From positions 28,592 through 92,591 of the forward strand of contig NZ_QAOO01000014.1 of the NCBI RefSeq assembly GCF_003051105.1: a stretch of DNA of 64,000 nucleotides. Reading direction: 5' to 3'. Under the pieces are notes generated by a model. That model saw nothing but the letters and a program-made list of their open reading frames with translations, made no database searches and was not told the origin of the DNA. This document shows, in pieces, positions 38,616 to 48,281 of the stretch. Each line of letters begins with the position of its first letter. Positions within the stretch are counted from its first letter, which is position 1. The translations under genes and the position numbers were made by a program. Source of the DNA: Nitrosomonas nitrosa. Lineage in GTDB: Bacteria; Pseudomonadota; Gammaproteobacteria; Burkholderiales; Nitrosomonadaceae.

Positions 38616-39200
38616 ATGCTTGAATACCCCGTGCTTCCAGCACAGCGACTAATTGGTGCTGTCCGGATTTCCCATCCCATCCCCCCCAAATCGGTCACAA
38701 TGGAATCACCCGCATTTGAGATTATGACAGATTTGCGGCATAGCCATGTCGCAGAAATCGAACCCCATGCAACCATGGAACTCGCCAATGCCTATATGAT
38801 GCAGCGAGGGGTTCGCTCTTTGTTTGTATTGAATAGCGACCGCTATTTGCAAGGTGTGATCACGGCCTCTGACATTCTGGGAGAAAAACCTTTACGTTTT
38901 ATCCAAGAGCGGCGTGTGAGACATAATGAGATACTGGTTTCGGATATTATGACGCCGCTTGATTGTTTAGAGGCGATACCCATTGAGGAAGTGAGGCTGG
39001 CTAAAGTTGGACATGTCGTCGCCAGTTTACGCGAAGCTGGGCGGCAGCATACTTTGGTGATGGAGCGAGACTCCAATGGTGAGCCGTTAATATGTGGCAT
39101 CTTTTCGTTAACACAAATCGAAAAACAATTAGGCACAGCAATAACGCCGACGGGTGTTGCCAAGACCTTTGCGGAAATAGAAGCAACCTTGACGCACTGA
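38616..39200 (+). CDS. CBS domain pair protein
   Basis: A 194-residue cytosolic protein with two CBS repeats. The first is around 28-85 (ATMELANAYMMQRGVRSLFV, then GVITASDILG) and the second around 105-180, starting at VSDIMTPLDCLEAIP. CBS pairs bind adenine nucleotides, and no catalytic domain is attached, so it may regulate a partner. An AGGAGG at 38602-38607 clearly sets the ATG at 38616. The 200 bp upstream has no gene. Confidence 0.82.
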   Translation: MLEYPVLPAQRLIGAVRISHPIPPKSVTMESPAFEIMTDLRHSHVAEIEPHATMELANAYMMQRGVRSLFVLNSDRYLQGVITASDILGEKPLRFIQERRVRHNEILVSDIMTPLDCLEAIPIEEVRLAKVGHVVASLREAGRQHTLVMERDSNGEPLICGIFSLTQIEKQLGTAITPTGVAKTFAEIEATLTH

Positions 39201-39229
39201 AAATCAATCATGACAGATCTACTTCGAGC

Positions 39230-39267
39230 TACTGAAGGGGCTGCTTATAATGGGCGCCTTCAGTAGT
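39230..39267. repeat. Perfect 10-bp inverted repeat after the CBS gene
   Basis: CTACTGAAGG (39230-39239) is exactly complementary to CCTTCAGTAG (39258-39267), with an 18-base loop. It lies 30 bp after the CBS gene stop, in the 282-bp gene-free stretch before the sensor kinase. No T-run follows, so it may be a non-standard transcript end or an operator. Confidence 0.55.
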
Positions 39268-39482
39268 GAAGCCACACTGCAGGCCTGGATTTTTTGCAAT
39301 TCAGGCATCATTTTTCCTGCCTTTTCGTACCCGCATCATTTAAAAATACAATATTCAACCCCGCTTTTTCTGCTATTGCATTCATTCGGGAAGTGACTTA
39401 ATGATATGCTGTTTGCTTATTTGCGGCCCAAAGAAAAGGTAATTGGGTAAGGTTTTTTCTATCTGACGAGGATCCATCAACT

Positions 39483-41225
39483 ATGGAAATTACCGATCAT
39501 AAAATGAAAGGGGCGGGGTTGATTAAAGCTAAAAGATTAGGGTTATTTTATGTCCTGCTGATAGGCATATTGTCGCTATTTATTTTTCTGGCCGTCCAGA
39601 GCTATCAATCTATCGATGAAGAGCTAACTGAGTCGGTCCTATCTCGAAGGTTGACTATTGCTGAGCTATCAGCCACAACTCTATCAGAAAAATTCGATCG
39701 TATGGTGGACGTCGGTGTCGCGCTCGCTACCCGGGTGCAATTTCGTAAATTGATTGCCGAGGGTAAATGGGCTGAAGCGGCAGAAATTCTCAAGGACGTC
39801 GTGAGTGATTTTCCGTTTATCGAAAGGGTTCATCTCACCAGTCTGGATGGCATCAAAATGGCGGAGTTGCCCATATTGGCAAGCGGTATAGGGATCAGCT
39901 ACGCTCATCGGGACTGGTATCATAACGTGAGTCGTAACTGGGAGCCTTACATTTCACCCGTCTTTGAGCGATATGCTTTACCGCGCCATAACCTATTCGT
40001 TGTGGCGATACCGATCAAAGATAGTGCTCAGAATCCACTCGGTATATTAGTCATGCATATCGATATGGAAAAATCTTTTACTTGGATCAGTCAGATCGAG
40101 ATCGGGGTAGGTGGATTCATCTATGTGGTCGATAGCAAGGGGCAATTGGCATCCCATCCCCGATTTCCCGCTCAGGGCGAGATCATGAATTATTCAGAAG
40201 TGCCATCGGTGCAGTATGTTTTGCAAGGGCAGAAAGGGGTTGGGTATATCTATAATCATATCGAAAAAGAGCATCGTGTCGCTGCTTATGCACCGGTCAA
40301 ATTTGGCTGGGGAGTCATCGCCCAGCAACCCATTGAAACAGCATTTGAATTTAAGAACAAACAGCTCAACCGGGTTTTGACCGGCTATATACTCGTGTTT
40401 TTCTTTTGCATGCTTGTATTGTGGTTGATCGTTCATGTTTTGCGTCAACGATGGAGAGCCGAAAAAGATCAGCAAATGGTGATAGAACTCGAGCAGCGGG
40501 TTGCTGAACGTACTCGGCAGCTAGAGAATGCCAATAAAGAGTTGGAAAGTTTTAGCTATTCTGTTTCTCACGATCTGCGTTCGCCATTGCGGGCTATTGA
40601 AGGATTTTCTTTGATATTAGAAGAAGATTACGGTAAAAAATTGGATGCGGAAGGTCAGCGCCTGTTATCAGTGGTAAAAGATAACGCTCGAAAAATGAGT
40701 ATGCTGATCGATGATCTCTTGTCTTTTTCCCGTTTAGGTCGGCAAGGTATCAAATCGGTCGAAATCAATATGGAAGCGCTGGTCAATGATGTGCTTGAAG
40801 AAATGCGCATGCAGCATGATTTGCAGCGCGTAAAATTGGTTGAACATCCGTTGCCCGCTGCTAAGGGGGATAGAGCATTGCTACGCCAAGTTTGGTTCAA
40901 TCTTTTCTCCAATGCCGTTAAATACAGCAGTGAGCGCTCAGCGCCCATTATCGAATGGGGCGGATATGGCGATGAGGCTGAGATCGTATATTACGTTAAA
41001 GATAATGGCGTGGGTTTCGATATGCAATATTATGACAAGCTCTTTTCTGTTTTTCAGCGCCTCCATCGCGCCGAGGATTTTGCGGGGACAGGAATCGGAC
41101 TTGCCATCATCAAGCGGATTATTACGCGTCACGGCGGAAGGGTGTGGGCTGAAGGCAAAGTCAATGAAGGCGCAGTATTTTATTTCACGCTACCTCGGAA
41201 GGAATTGCATGACGAACAACTTTGA
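39483..41225 (+). CDS. Sensor histidine kinase with extracytoplasmic Cache-type domain
   Basis: A 580-residue membrane kinase. Membrane segments near 20-38 and 300-322 flank a periplasmic double-Cache-like sensor with [19 protein letters not shown] charged helix then leads to HisKA with H363 in [19 protein letters not shown]. The ATPase domain has the N box [12 protein letters not shown] and DNGVGF and [12 protein letters not shown] loops. The [15 protein letters not shown] box is typical of phytochrome-like kinases that work with single-domain receivers. The 3' end overlaps the next gene, a receiver, by 17 bp, so the two are a likely pair. The ligand is unknown. Confidence 0.93.
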   Translation: MEITDHKMKGAGLIKAKRLGLFYVLLIGILSLFIFLAVQSYQSIDEELTESVLSRRLTIAELSATTLSEKFDRMVDVGVALATRVQFRKLIAEGKWAEAAEILKDVVSDFPFIERVHLTSLDGIKMAELPILASGIGISYAHRDWYHNVSRNWEPYISPVFERYALPRHNLFVVAIPIKDSAQNPLGILVMHIDMEKSFTWISQIEIGVGGFIYVVDSKGQLASHPRFPAQGEIMNYSEVPSVQYVLQGQKGVGYIYNHIEKEHRVAAYAPVKFGWGVIAQQPIETAFEFKNKQLNRVLTGYILVFFFCMLVLWLIVHVLRQRWRAEKDQQMVIELEQRVAERTRQLENANKELESFSYSVSHDLRSPLRAIEGFSLILEEDYGKKLDAEGQRLLSVVKDNARKMSMLIDDLLSFSRLGRQGIKSVEINMEALVNDVLEEMRMQHDLQRVKLVEHPLPAAKGDRALLRQVWFNLFSNAVKYSSERSAPIIEWGGYGDEAEIVYYVKDNGVGFDMQYYDKLFSVFQRLHRAEDFAGTGIGLAIIKRIITRHGGRVWAEGKVNEGAVFYFTLPRKELHDEQL

Positions 41226-41658
41226 GCAAGTGGAAATACTCATCGTGGAAGATAACCCCCATGATTACGAATTAACGGCACGTGCACTCAAAAAAATTAA
41301 ATTAGCCAACAGAATCTACTGGGTAAAAGACGGTGCGGAGGCATTGGAATTCATCTATTGCTCAGGAAAATATGCTCAGCGTTCATCGATGGACGGGCTG
41401 AGGCTGATTCTTTTGGATTTGAAGTTGCCCAAGGTGGATGGCATACAAGTACTGGCAAAGATTAAAGCTGATCCTGCCACCTGCAACATACCTGTAGTCA
41501 TGCTAACTTCCTCTCAAGAAGAAAACGATATCGTGGAAAGTTATAAGCTTGGGGTAAACAGCTATATCGTAAAACCTGTCGATTTTCAGAGCTTTATGGA
41601 GACGGTGTCTAATGCAGGTTTTTACTGGATGTTGATCAATAAGATACCAGTGAATTAG
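41209..41658 (+). CDS. Single-domain response regulator (Rcp1 type)
   Basis: A 149-residue stand-alone receiver. The frame is open from 40840, but the ATG at 41209, preceded by GGAAGGA, starts [19 protein letters not shown]. The acidic pocket E14-D15, phosphoacceptor D70 ([13 protein letters not shown]) and K122 (YIVKPVDF) are complete. The [13 protein letters not shown] form and long helices resemble Rcp1-type receivers that pair with phytochrome-like kinases. It lacks an output domain, so it may pass phosphate on or bind a partner. Confidence 0.93.
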   Translation: MTNNFEQVEILIVEDNPHDYELTARALKKIKLANRIYWVKDGAEALEFIYCSGKYAQRSSMDGLRLILLDLKLPKVDGIQVLAKIKADPATCNIPVVMLTSSQEENDIVESYKLGVNSYIVKPVDFQSFMETVSNAGFYWMLINKIPVN

Positions 41659-41674
41659 GGACTAAGAGGACAGG

Positions 41675-44600
41675 ATGAACCACGGGGTAGAAATCAAGGT
41701 ATTACTGATTGAAGACGTCGAAACGGACGCAGAGCTTGAATTAAGAGAATTGCGTAAGAGTGGGATCATTTATGTCAGCAAGCGGGTGGATAGCGAGCCC
41801 GATCTGCGTCAGGCATTACAAGAATTCAAGCCCCATATCATCTTATCTGATTTCTCTTTGCCAGGTCATTTCGATGGCTACCGTGCACTTGCGATCAGTC
41901 GTGAGCTTGCTCCCGATATTCCTTTCATCTTCGTATCTGGCACTATCGGTGAGGAAAATGCGATTGAGTCGCTGAAAAATGGTGCGTCCGACTATGTATT
42001 GAAATCCAATTTACTGCGCCTAAGTAATGCGGTCAAGCGTGCACTGGATGAATCGGAGCTGAAAAGGCTCCAGAAAGCAGCTGAAAGGGAAATCGAAGCG
42101 CAGCGCACTTTTTTTCGCAAGGTCATCGATTTGGATAAGAATCTGATTTTTGCCAAAGATCGCGAAGGGCGGTTTGTACTTGTAAATGAAGCATTTGCTG
42201 CTTTCTTGGGTATGACTGCCAGTGATTTGCTGGGGAAAAACAATGTCGATCTCATCTCGCGTTCGAATGCTGAGTTGGTTAAGCATTTGCAGATGGATGA
42301 ACTTGAAGTGATGGACACAAAATGTGAAAAATTTTTTCCGGAAGTAAAAATCACGGATGCGCATGGCAAAATCCACTGGCTACAGACAATAATGCGTCCG
42401 ATTATTTCCTCTGATGGTAGCGCAGACATGATTCTGGCCGTCGGTACTGACATTACTGAACGCAAACAAATGGAGGATGAGTTGCGTCAGAGTATCGAGC
42501 GTTTTGAGATCATCGCGCGTGCGACCAATGATGCCGTGTGGGACTGGAATCTGCAAACGGGTTATCTTTGGCGGAACGAATCATTCGAGTTGTTGTTTGG
42601 TTATGGAGAGGAAGCTGAGCCGAGTATCCGTTTTTGGATGGAACATATCCATCCTGATGTGCGCGATGTGATAAAAAGTAGTCTTTACCAAGTAATCGAG
42701 GGAGAAGAAAAATACTGGAGTGCTGAATATCGGTTCATGCGACACGATGGGTCGTATGCTTATGTCTATGATCGAGGGTATGTCATACGTGATGCATCAG
42801 GGAAGGGAATGCGCATGATTGGCGCCATGATGGATATGAGCGAAAGGTATGCACAAGAAATGAAGATTGCGCGCTTGCATCGGATACGTGACGTCCTGAG
42901 CGGTATCAACTCTACGATCATTCGCGTGCATGATCAAGAAACCTTATACCAAGAAGCTTGCCGTATCGCAGTCGAATACGGTAAGTTTGCCATGGCATGG
43001 ATCGGTTTGCTTGATCGAACGACTGGAGAAATATGCCCTGTGGCTGTTTGTGGAGAAGATCAGGGGTTTCATGACACGGCCAAGTTTTCGATAGATGAAA
43101 ATAAGCCCGAAGGTCATAGCCTGGTTGCGACCGTATTGCGGGAGAATAAGGTCATTTTCAACAATGATGTGGCTATGGCAGTCGATGTGAAATACCAGCA
43201 AGAACTGCTGGCAAGAGGGATTCATTCGATAGCGGCATTACCGCTGTCAATGGGTGATGAGGTGATCGGCGTATTTGGGTTGAACAGCACGGAAAAAAAC
43301 GCTTTTGACGAAGAGGAAATAAATTTACTGCGCGAGATGGCTGCTGATATTTCCTTTGGGCTAGAAAGTATCAATAGAGAGCAACAGATTAAATATCTGG
43401 CTTACTATGACGTACTGACGGGATTGCCTAACCGCGAATTATTCACGGATCGTCTGGTGCAGGCTTTACATCCAGCAGTGCCAGGTTATGCAGTGGCGCT
43501 GTTGTTATTGGACATAGAACGTTTCGCTTATGTCAATGATGTGTATGGCCGCCATGTGGGCGATGGCCTGCTCAAGGAGTTTGCCAATCATCTTAGAGCG
43601 TGCGTTCCTGAGCAAGATCGTTTGGCACGTGTGGGGGCAAATTGTTTCGCTATTTTGCTCGTGGATATTCATGAACCATCGGTAGTAGCCCATTTTATTG
43701 AAGAAAAGTTACATGGAGTGTTGCCAAGAACAGTGATGGTAGAAGGAAGAAGTATCCTGGTATCGAGCAAGGTGGGCGTAGCCCTCTCTCCAACTGATGG
43801 AGTTGAGGCAGAGGTTCTTTTCAGAAACGCTGAAGCGGCATTGAAAAGCGCTAAACAAGCCAATGCCAAATATCTGTTTTACGCACGCGAGATGAATGCT
43901 TTGGTTGCCGAGAAGCTTATTTTAGAAAATAGATTGCGGCAGGCGCTTGATAAGCAGGAATTCATTCTGCATTATCAGCCTAAAATCAATTTGTCATCGG
44001 ATGAAGTATGTGGCTTGGAGGCGTTGATCCGCTGGCAAACTCAGGATGGCCTGGTCCCCCCTATAAAATTTATCCCGTTGCTGGAAGAAACGGGAATGAT
44101 TATTGAAGTTGGATTATGGGCGATCAGGAAAGCAATGGAAGACCGGCAGGCATGGAAAGAAAAAGGTCTGATATCCCCCCCGATTGCAGTGAATGTATCA
44201 TCGGTCCAGATTAAGGATAAAAATTTTGTTCCGGCTGTAATCAGTGTATTGGATAGCTTTCCGGACGATAAGGCAGGCTTAGAGCTGGAAATTACGGAAA
44301 CACTGATTATGGAGAATCTTGATGATAATATTAAAAAATTTTATGAGTTAAAGGATAAGGGAGTACGTATCAGTATCGATGATTTCGGAACAGGGTATTC
44401 TTCGTTGAGTTATATGAGCAAGCTACCTGTTAATGCATTAAAAATTGACCGATCTTTTATCTCAGATATGCTGGATAATCCGGATGATACCAATATTGTT
44501 TCCACAATCATCATGTTAGCGCATTCACTCAATTTGAAGGTTATTGCCGAAGGCGTTGAAACGACTGAACAGGTCAATTTGCTCAGATTGCTGAAGTGCG

Positions 44601-44683
44601 ATCAGTTCCAGGGATATCTTTTTAGTCCACCCGTCCCACCCCTTGATATAGAGACGATGTTGAAAGCAAGATCGACCACATAA
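41675..44683 (+). CDS. Receiver-PAS-PAS-GAF-GGDEF-EAL cyclic-di-GMP phosphodiesterase
   Basis: A 1002-residue signalling protein. Its receiver (about 7-125) has phosphoacceptor D59 (HIILSDFSLPG). Two PAS regions lie at about 145-265 and 278-400, a GAF region at about 420-560, GGDEF at about 570-725 and EAL at about 740-995. The GGDEF loop reads G654-A-N-C-F658 and so is degenerate, probably without cyclase activity. The EAL domain keeps E782-A-L784, ELEITET, DDFGTGYSSLSYM and AEGVETTEQ, so phosphodiesterase activity is expected. It lies 16 bp after the single-domain receiver and is probably an output of the upstream kinase. Confidence 0.93.
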   Translation: MNHGVEIKVLLIEDVETDAELELRELRKSGIIYVSKRVDSEPDLRQALQEFKPHIILSDFSLPGHFDGYRALAISRELAPDIPFIFVSGTIGEENAIESLKNGASDYVLKSNLLRLSNAVKRALDESELKRLQKAAEREIEAQRTFFRKVIDLDKNLIFAKDREGRFVLVNEAFAAFLGMTASDLLGKNNVDLISRSNAELVKHLQMDELEVMDTKCEKFFPEVKITDAHGKIHWLQTIMRPIISSDGSADMILAVGTDITERKQMEDELRQSIERFEIIARATNDAVWDWNLQTGYLWRNESFELLFGYGEEAEPSIRFWMEHIHPDVRDVIKSSLYQVIEGEEKYWSAEYRFMRHDGSYAYVYDRGYVIRDASGKGMRMIGAMMDMSERYAQEMKIARLHRIRDVLSGINSTIIRVHDQETLYQEACRIAVEYGKFAMAWIGLLDRTTGEICPVAVCGEDQGFHDTAKFSIDENKPEGHSLVATVLRENKVIFNNDVAMAVDVKYQQELLARGIHSIAALPLSMGDEVIGVFGLNSTEKNAFDEEEINLLREMAADISFGLESINREQQIKYLAYYDVLTGLPNRELFTDRLVQALHPAVPGYAVALLLLDIERFAYVNDVYGRHVGDGLLKEFANHLRACVPEQDRLARVGANCFAILLVDIHEPSVVAHFIEEKLHGVLPRTVMVEGRSILVSSKVGVALSPTDGVEAEVLFRNAEAALKSAKQANAKYLFYAREMNALVAEKLILENRLRQALDKQEFILHYQPKINLSSDEVCGLEALIRWQTQDGLVPPIKFIPLLEETGMIIEVGLWAIRKAMEDRQAWKEKGLISPPIAVNVSSVQIKDKNFVPAVISVLDSFPDDKAGLELEITETLIMENLDDNIKKFYELKDKGVRISIDDFGTGYSSLSYMSKLPVNALKIDRSFISDMLDNPDDTNIVSTIIMLAHSLNLKVIAEGVETTEQVNLLRLLKCDQFQGYLFSPPVPPLDIETMLKARSTT

Positions 44684-44930
44684 ATTGAATGATTTTGGAA
44701 GTGGCCATTGGATGGGGAGGGTGTAACTCTGACCCATGTTATGACGGTGGCCTCGTTCGAGGGCGTGAGGGGAAAATATCAATATACCGATGGATCAATA
44801 ACTTGTTTCCCCAACAAGCAATCAATAGCGGTTTCTAGGATGTGATGTAGGAGGGCTGATAAGATTGCTGAATGAGTAATTCGATTTCAACACGAATTTG
44901 AATTTATAGACACGAAAGGAGAAGATCGAT

Positions 44931-45338
44931 ATGGCCATTGATGGGATGAACCATTTTACGGTGTTAACCAGCGATCTGGAAAAAAGTAAAGCTTTTTATA
45001 TTGGGGTACTGGGGCTGACAGAAGGTTACCGTCCTCCCTTTGCGTTCCCTGGTGCTTGGCTTTACTCCGGTGATCAAGCGATCTTGCATATCATTGCAGG
45101 TAAACCACTACCGGTTGAGGCACAAGGAGTGATCGATCACATGGCATTTACTGCCTCCAATCTGCAAGTCGTTGTCGATACACTGAATCAGCATGGTATT
45201 CCGTTCAAGCTGCATCGGCTGGTAGGCGAACATACTTGGCAGCTTTTTTGTCACGATCCGGATGGGGCAAAAGTCGAGCTTGATTTTGCAGCAAGCGAAC
45301 CCGAGCCTCGAGCGATAAACACTCAACTGGGATCGTAA
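44931..45338 (+). CDS. VOC family (glyoxalase-like) protein
   Basis: A 135-residue vicinal-oxygen-chelate protein with the two beta-alpha-beta modules: MNHFTVLTSDLEKSKAFYIGVLG near 6-28 and VIDHMAFTASNLQVVV near 66-81. The possible metal ligands are H8, H68 and a C-terminal glutamate in GAKVELDF. Family members include glyoxalase I and fosfomycin-type enzymes, and the reaction here is not determined. AAAGGAG precedes the ATG by eight bases. The preceding 247 bp (44684-44930) has no gene. Confidence 0.85.
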   Translation: MAIDGMNHFTVLTSDLEKSKAFYIGVLGLTEGYRPPFAFPGAWLYSGDQAILHIIAGKPLPVEAQGVIDHMAFTASNLQVVVDTLNQHGIPFKLHRLVGEHTWQLFCHDPDGAKVELDFAASEPEPRAINTQLGS

Positions 45339-45358
45339 GGTTGATATTTCCGATATAG

Positions 45359-45402
45359 GCGACTCATGCAAGCCCGTTAGCAAGCTACTTGACATGAGTC
45401 GC
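45359..45402. repeat. Strong hairpin between convergent VOC and M16 genes
   Basis: GCGACTCATG (45359-45368) is exactly complementary to CATGAGTCGC (45393-45402). The stem continues inward with CAAG/CTTG after one bulged A, for 14 paired positions. It sits midway between the two convergent stops. There is no T-run on either strand. Confidence 0.65.
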
Positions 45403-45414
45403 GGGATCCCGTAC

Positions 45415-48162
45415 TTATGGCGATACTGTATTTGTTTTGGTTTTTGTAAAATCGCCTGCTTTAATGATTGTCAATTTGTTGAAATCTAGGTGTTTACGCA
45501 TCGCAGCCAGAATCGATTCAGGGGTAAGCGCCGCGATTTTAGCTTCAAATTCGATATCCCATTGCATGGTGCGGTTACGTTCCAAATAACTGACAAGCCG
45601 TTCGACCAGCGCCTTGTCTTGGCCACGTGCAACGCGCCGTGCTTGTAGATAACCCGCTTTGGCAGTTTCAACCTCTTCCAGTGTATAACCTTCCTTCATA
45701 ACACGCGCTAACTCTTCTTTGATGGCAGATTCGATTCGTGTAAGGTTTTCCGGCGCATAGATGGCATAGATATTGAATTCACCATGCATATCGAAGGCAC
45801 TAGCAGAAAGCGTCGAAGCAACATTGTAGGATAAACCTTCCTGCTCTCGAATACGCCGCCAAAGCCTAGAGTCAGCCGAGCCTCCCAATAGATAGTTGCC
45901 TACGATGAGTGCCGCGTAGTCAGGGTGATCGTCTCGCAATTTGAGATTCATGCCAGCTTGTAAGACCGCATTGGCCTTATCAGGCGTATCAATTTCTCGA
46001 TTGATTGGCTCAATTTCCTGATAAATCATTGGTATGCGCTGATAAGGGTATGGACTTTTCCAGTCATCAAAAAGCTGTTGCAAGCGTTGTTGAGTTTCTT
46101 TGGGATCAAAATCGCCGACAATAGAAAATGCACTGTCTGATGCACCGAATAGATCATTATGACACTGTTTGACTTCTTCCAATGTCAGTGCGTTGATCAG
46201 CTCGATGCGTTCTTCCAAAGTGGGCGTATAGTGCCAATGTGACGAGGGATAAGGAGCAAGATGGCGATCAAGGAGCAAGCTTGCCTGTGCGCTGGGTTCG
46301 CTTCGCTTGCTTTCAATGGAGGACAACATTGCCAGTTTGAGTTGCTCGAATTCATCGACTGGGAAAGTAGGTTCCCGCAGCACTTCGGCAACCAATCGCA
46401 GCGTATCGGGCAGATGCTCGCGCACCGTTTCGATCGAAACACCCTCAACGCTCACGTTGACTTGTGCCCTGAGTTTGTCGAATGCATCGCGTAATTGTTC
46501 TCGAGTGTGTTTTTGAGTTCCACGCATCAACATCGCTCCCGTTATGTTGCATGCCGTCGCTTTATTCTGTTTGCTCTCCTCATCGCCCCAATGAAGCACT
46601 AGTGAGGCAACTACCGTACTGCCACGGGTTTTTTTGGGTAACATGGCGAGTTTCATGCCTCCCGGCAGTGTTGTTCGAATGATTTTTGCTTCGATATTCT
46701 CAGGAGTCGGATCAAACGCCTCACCTGTGCTAATGCTTGGGTCACCCCGGTAATCGGCCAACATGCGTGCGAGATCGGGCGGGGCTGGAATTTCCGCACG
46801 ATCGGGTGCGGTGGTTGGAATAAATAAACCGACCGTCCGGTTGCTCGGCTTGAAATAGCTATTGGCCGCACGCTGTACTTCTTCTAAAGTGGTTTGCTTG
46901 ATACGATCTCGATGCAGGAATAATAAGCGCCAATCTCCCATGGCAATGAATTCGGTCAGGGTGATGGCGAGTCGGCGTGTATCAGAAAGTAATTGCTCGA
47001 TATTGTTTAGTAAACGGATGCGTGCTCGTTCGAGTTCGTCAAGGGTTATCGGTTGGGTCGAGAGCGATTCGATGGTATCGATCAATGTGTCGCGCGCAGT
47101 TTCCAGTGACATATCGGGCCTCAGATTTGCGCCAAAAAAAACATACCCCGGTTCTCTTAATTGACGATCAAATCCCATGATACTTGTCGCTAATTTGGTT
47201 TCCACTAGCGACTTGTGAAGTCGACCACCGGGAACTTGTTTGAGAATAGTCACCAGCAGATCGAGCGCAGCATATTCAGGATGTGCGCCAGAAGGTACAC
47301 GATAAAGTGTCGCAGCAATCTGGCTATCGCCGACACGGCGTAATTTAACCATGCGTTCACCGTCTTGTGTCGGCTCGATGGTGTAGGTTTCTTGTAAATG
47401 GCGCACCGGACGGGGTAGAGGGCCAAAATGACGAACGGCCATTTTTAGTGCTTCGGCTTCCTCAAATTTTCCGGCAATGACCAGTACTGCATTATCCGGT
47501 TGGTAATAGTGGCGATAAAAAGCTTGTAACCGTTCGATGGGTACATTTTCGATGTCTGAGCGAGAACCGATGATGGCTCGCCCATAGTTGTGCCAAGTAT
47601 AGGCCGTTGACGTCATTCGTTCGAACAGGACGCTGAATGGGCTATTTTCGCCCGCCTCAAATTCATTGCGTACCACCGTCATTTCGCTGTCAAGGTCAGA
47701 TTTAGCTACACGCGAGTTGACCATGCGGTCTGCTTCTAGGCGCAACGCCCAATCTAAATTATCGTTACTAGCGGTAAATGTTTCAAAATAATTGGTGCGG
47801 TCGTAGGAGGTCGTGCCATTCCAGCGAGCCCCCCGTTTAGTAAATTCGTTCTTGATGTCAGGAAATTGTGCTGTCCCCTTGAATAACAGATGCTCGAGTA
47901 AATGCGCCATTCCTGCTTCACCATAGCCTTCATTGCGTGAACCAACAAGATAAACGACATTGACCGTAATCGAGTCGAGCGAATTATCGGGAACGAGCAG
48001 GATGCGCAATCCATTTTCGAGTTGGTATTCTGAAATACCTTCAACCGAGGTGACATGAGTTAAGCTGGAGGGTACTTCGGTGAGAGGCAGCTGAGCGTTA
48101 ACATTCTTGAAAAAGATAAGTGCAATAATAAAAGCGGTGAAGGTAATCAGATATTGACGCAT
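45415..48162 (-). CDS. Exported M16 (insulinase/pitrilysin-like) zinc peptidase
   Basis: A predicted 915-residue periplasmic metallopeptidase. The longest frame begins with TTG at 48222, but the ATG at 48160-48162 starts a clear signal peptide (MRQYLITFTAFIIALIFF, cleavage probably after NVNA), so I use that. The zinc motif is H87-L-L-E-H91 in MAHLLEHLLFKGT, with the downstream glutamate region VVRNEFEAGENSP. A second, inactive M16-like half begins near residue 495. Substrates are unknown; relatives degrade peptides in the envelope. Confidence 0.92.
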   Translation of the reverse strand: MRQYLITFTAFIIALIFFKNVNAQLPLTEVPSSLTHVTSVEGISEYQLENGLRILLVPDNSLDSITVNVVYLVGSRNEGYGEAGMAHLLEHLLFKGTAQFPDIKNEFTKRGARWNGTTSYDRTNYFETFTASNDNLDWALRLEADRMVNSRVAKSDLDSEMTVVRNEFEAGENSPFSVLFERMTSTAYTWHNYGRAIIGSRSDIENVPIERLQAFYRHYYQPDNAVLVIAGKFEEAEALKMAVRHFGPLPRPVRHLQETYTIEPTQDGERMVKLRRVGDSQIAATLYRVPSGAHPEYAALDLLVTILKQVPGGRLHKSLVETKLATSIMGFDRQLREPGYVFFGANLRPDMSLETARDTLIDTIESLSTQPITLDELERARIRLLNNIEQLLSDTRRLAITLTEFIAMGDWRLLFLHRDRIKQTTLEEVQRAANSYFKPSNRTVGLFIPTTAPDRAEIPAPPDLARMLADYRGDPSISTGEAFDPTPENIEAKIIRTTLPGGMKLAMLPKKTRGSTVVASLVLHWGDEESKQNKATACNITGAMLMRGTQKHTREQLRDAFDKLRAQVNVSVEGVSIETVREHLPDTLRLVAEVLREPTFPVDEFEQLKLAMLSSIESKRSEPSAQASLLLDRHLAPYPSSHWHYTPTLEERIELINALTLEEVKQCHNDLFGASDSAFSIVGDFDPKETQQRLQQLFDDWKSPYPYQRIPMIYQEIEPINREIDTPDKANAVLQAGMNLKLRDDHPDYAALIVGNYLLGGSADSRLWRRIREQEGLSYNVASTLSASAFDMHGEFNIYAIYAPENLTRIESAIKEELARVMKEGYTLEEVETAKAGYLQARRVARGQDKALVERLVSYLERNRTMQWDIEFEAKIAALTPESILAAMRKHLDFNKLTIIKAGDFTKTKTNTVSP

Positions 48163-48281
48163 AAGTTTTTTTATTCTTGGATTAGAGTTAACGATTAATA
48201 GAGACTGCTTATTTATCAACAAGTTCTTTGATGTTTCTCCTGGCTTTCAGTAAATTGGAACCTTGACAGTTGGTTGGCAAG

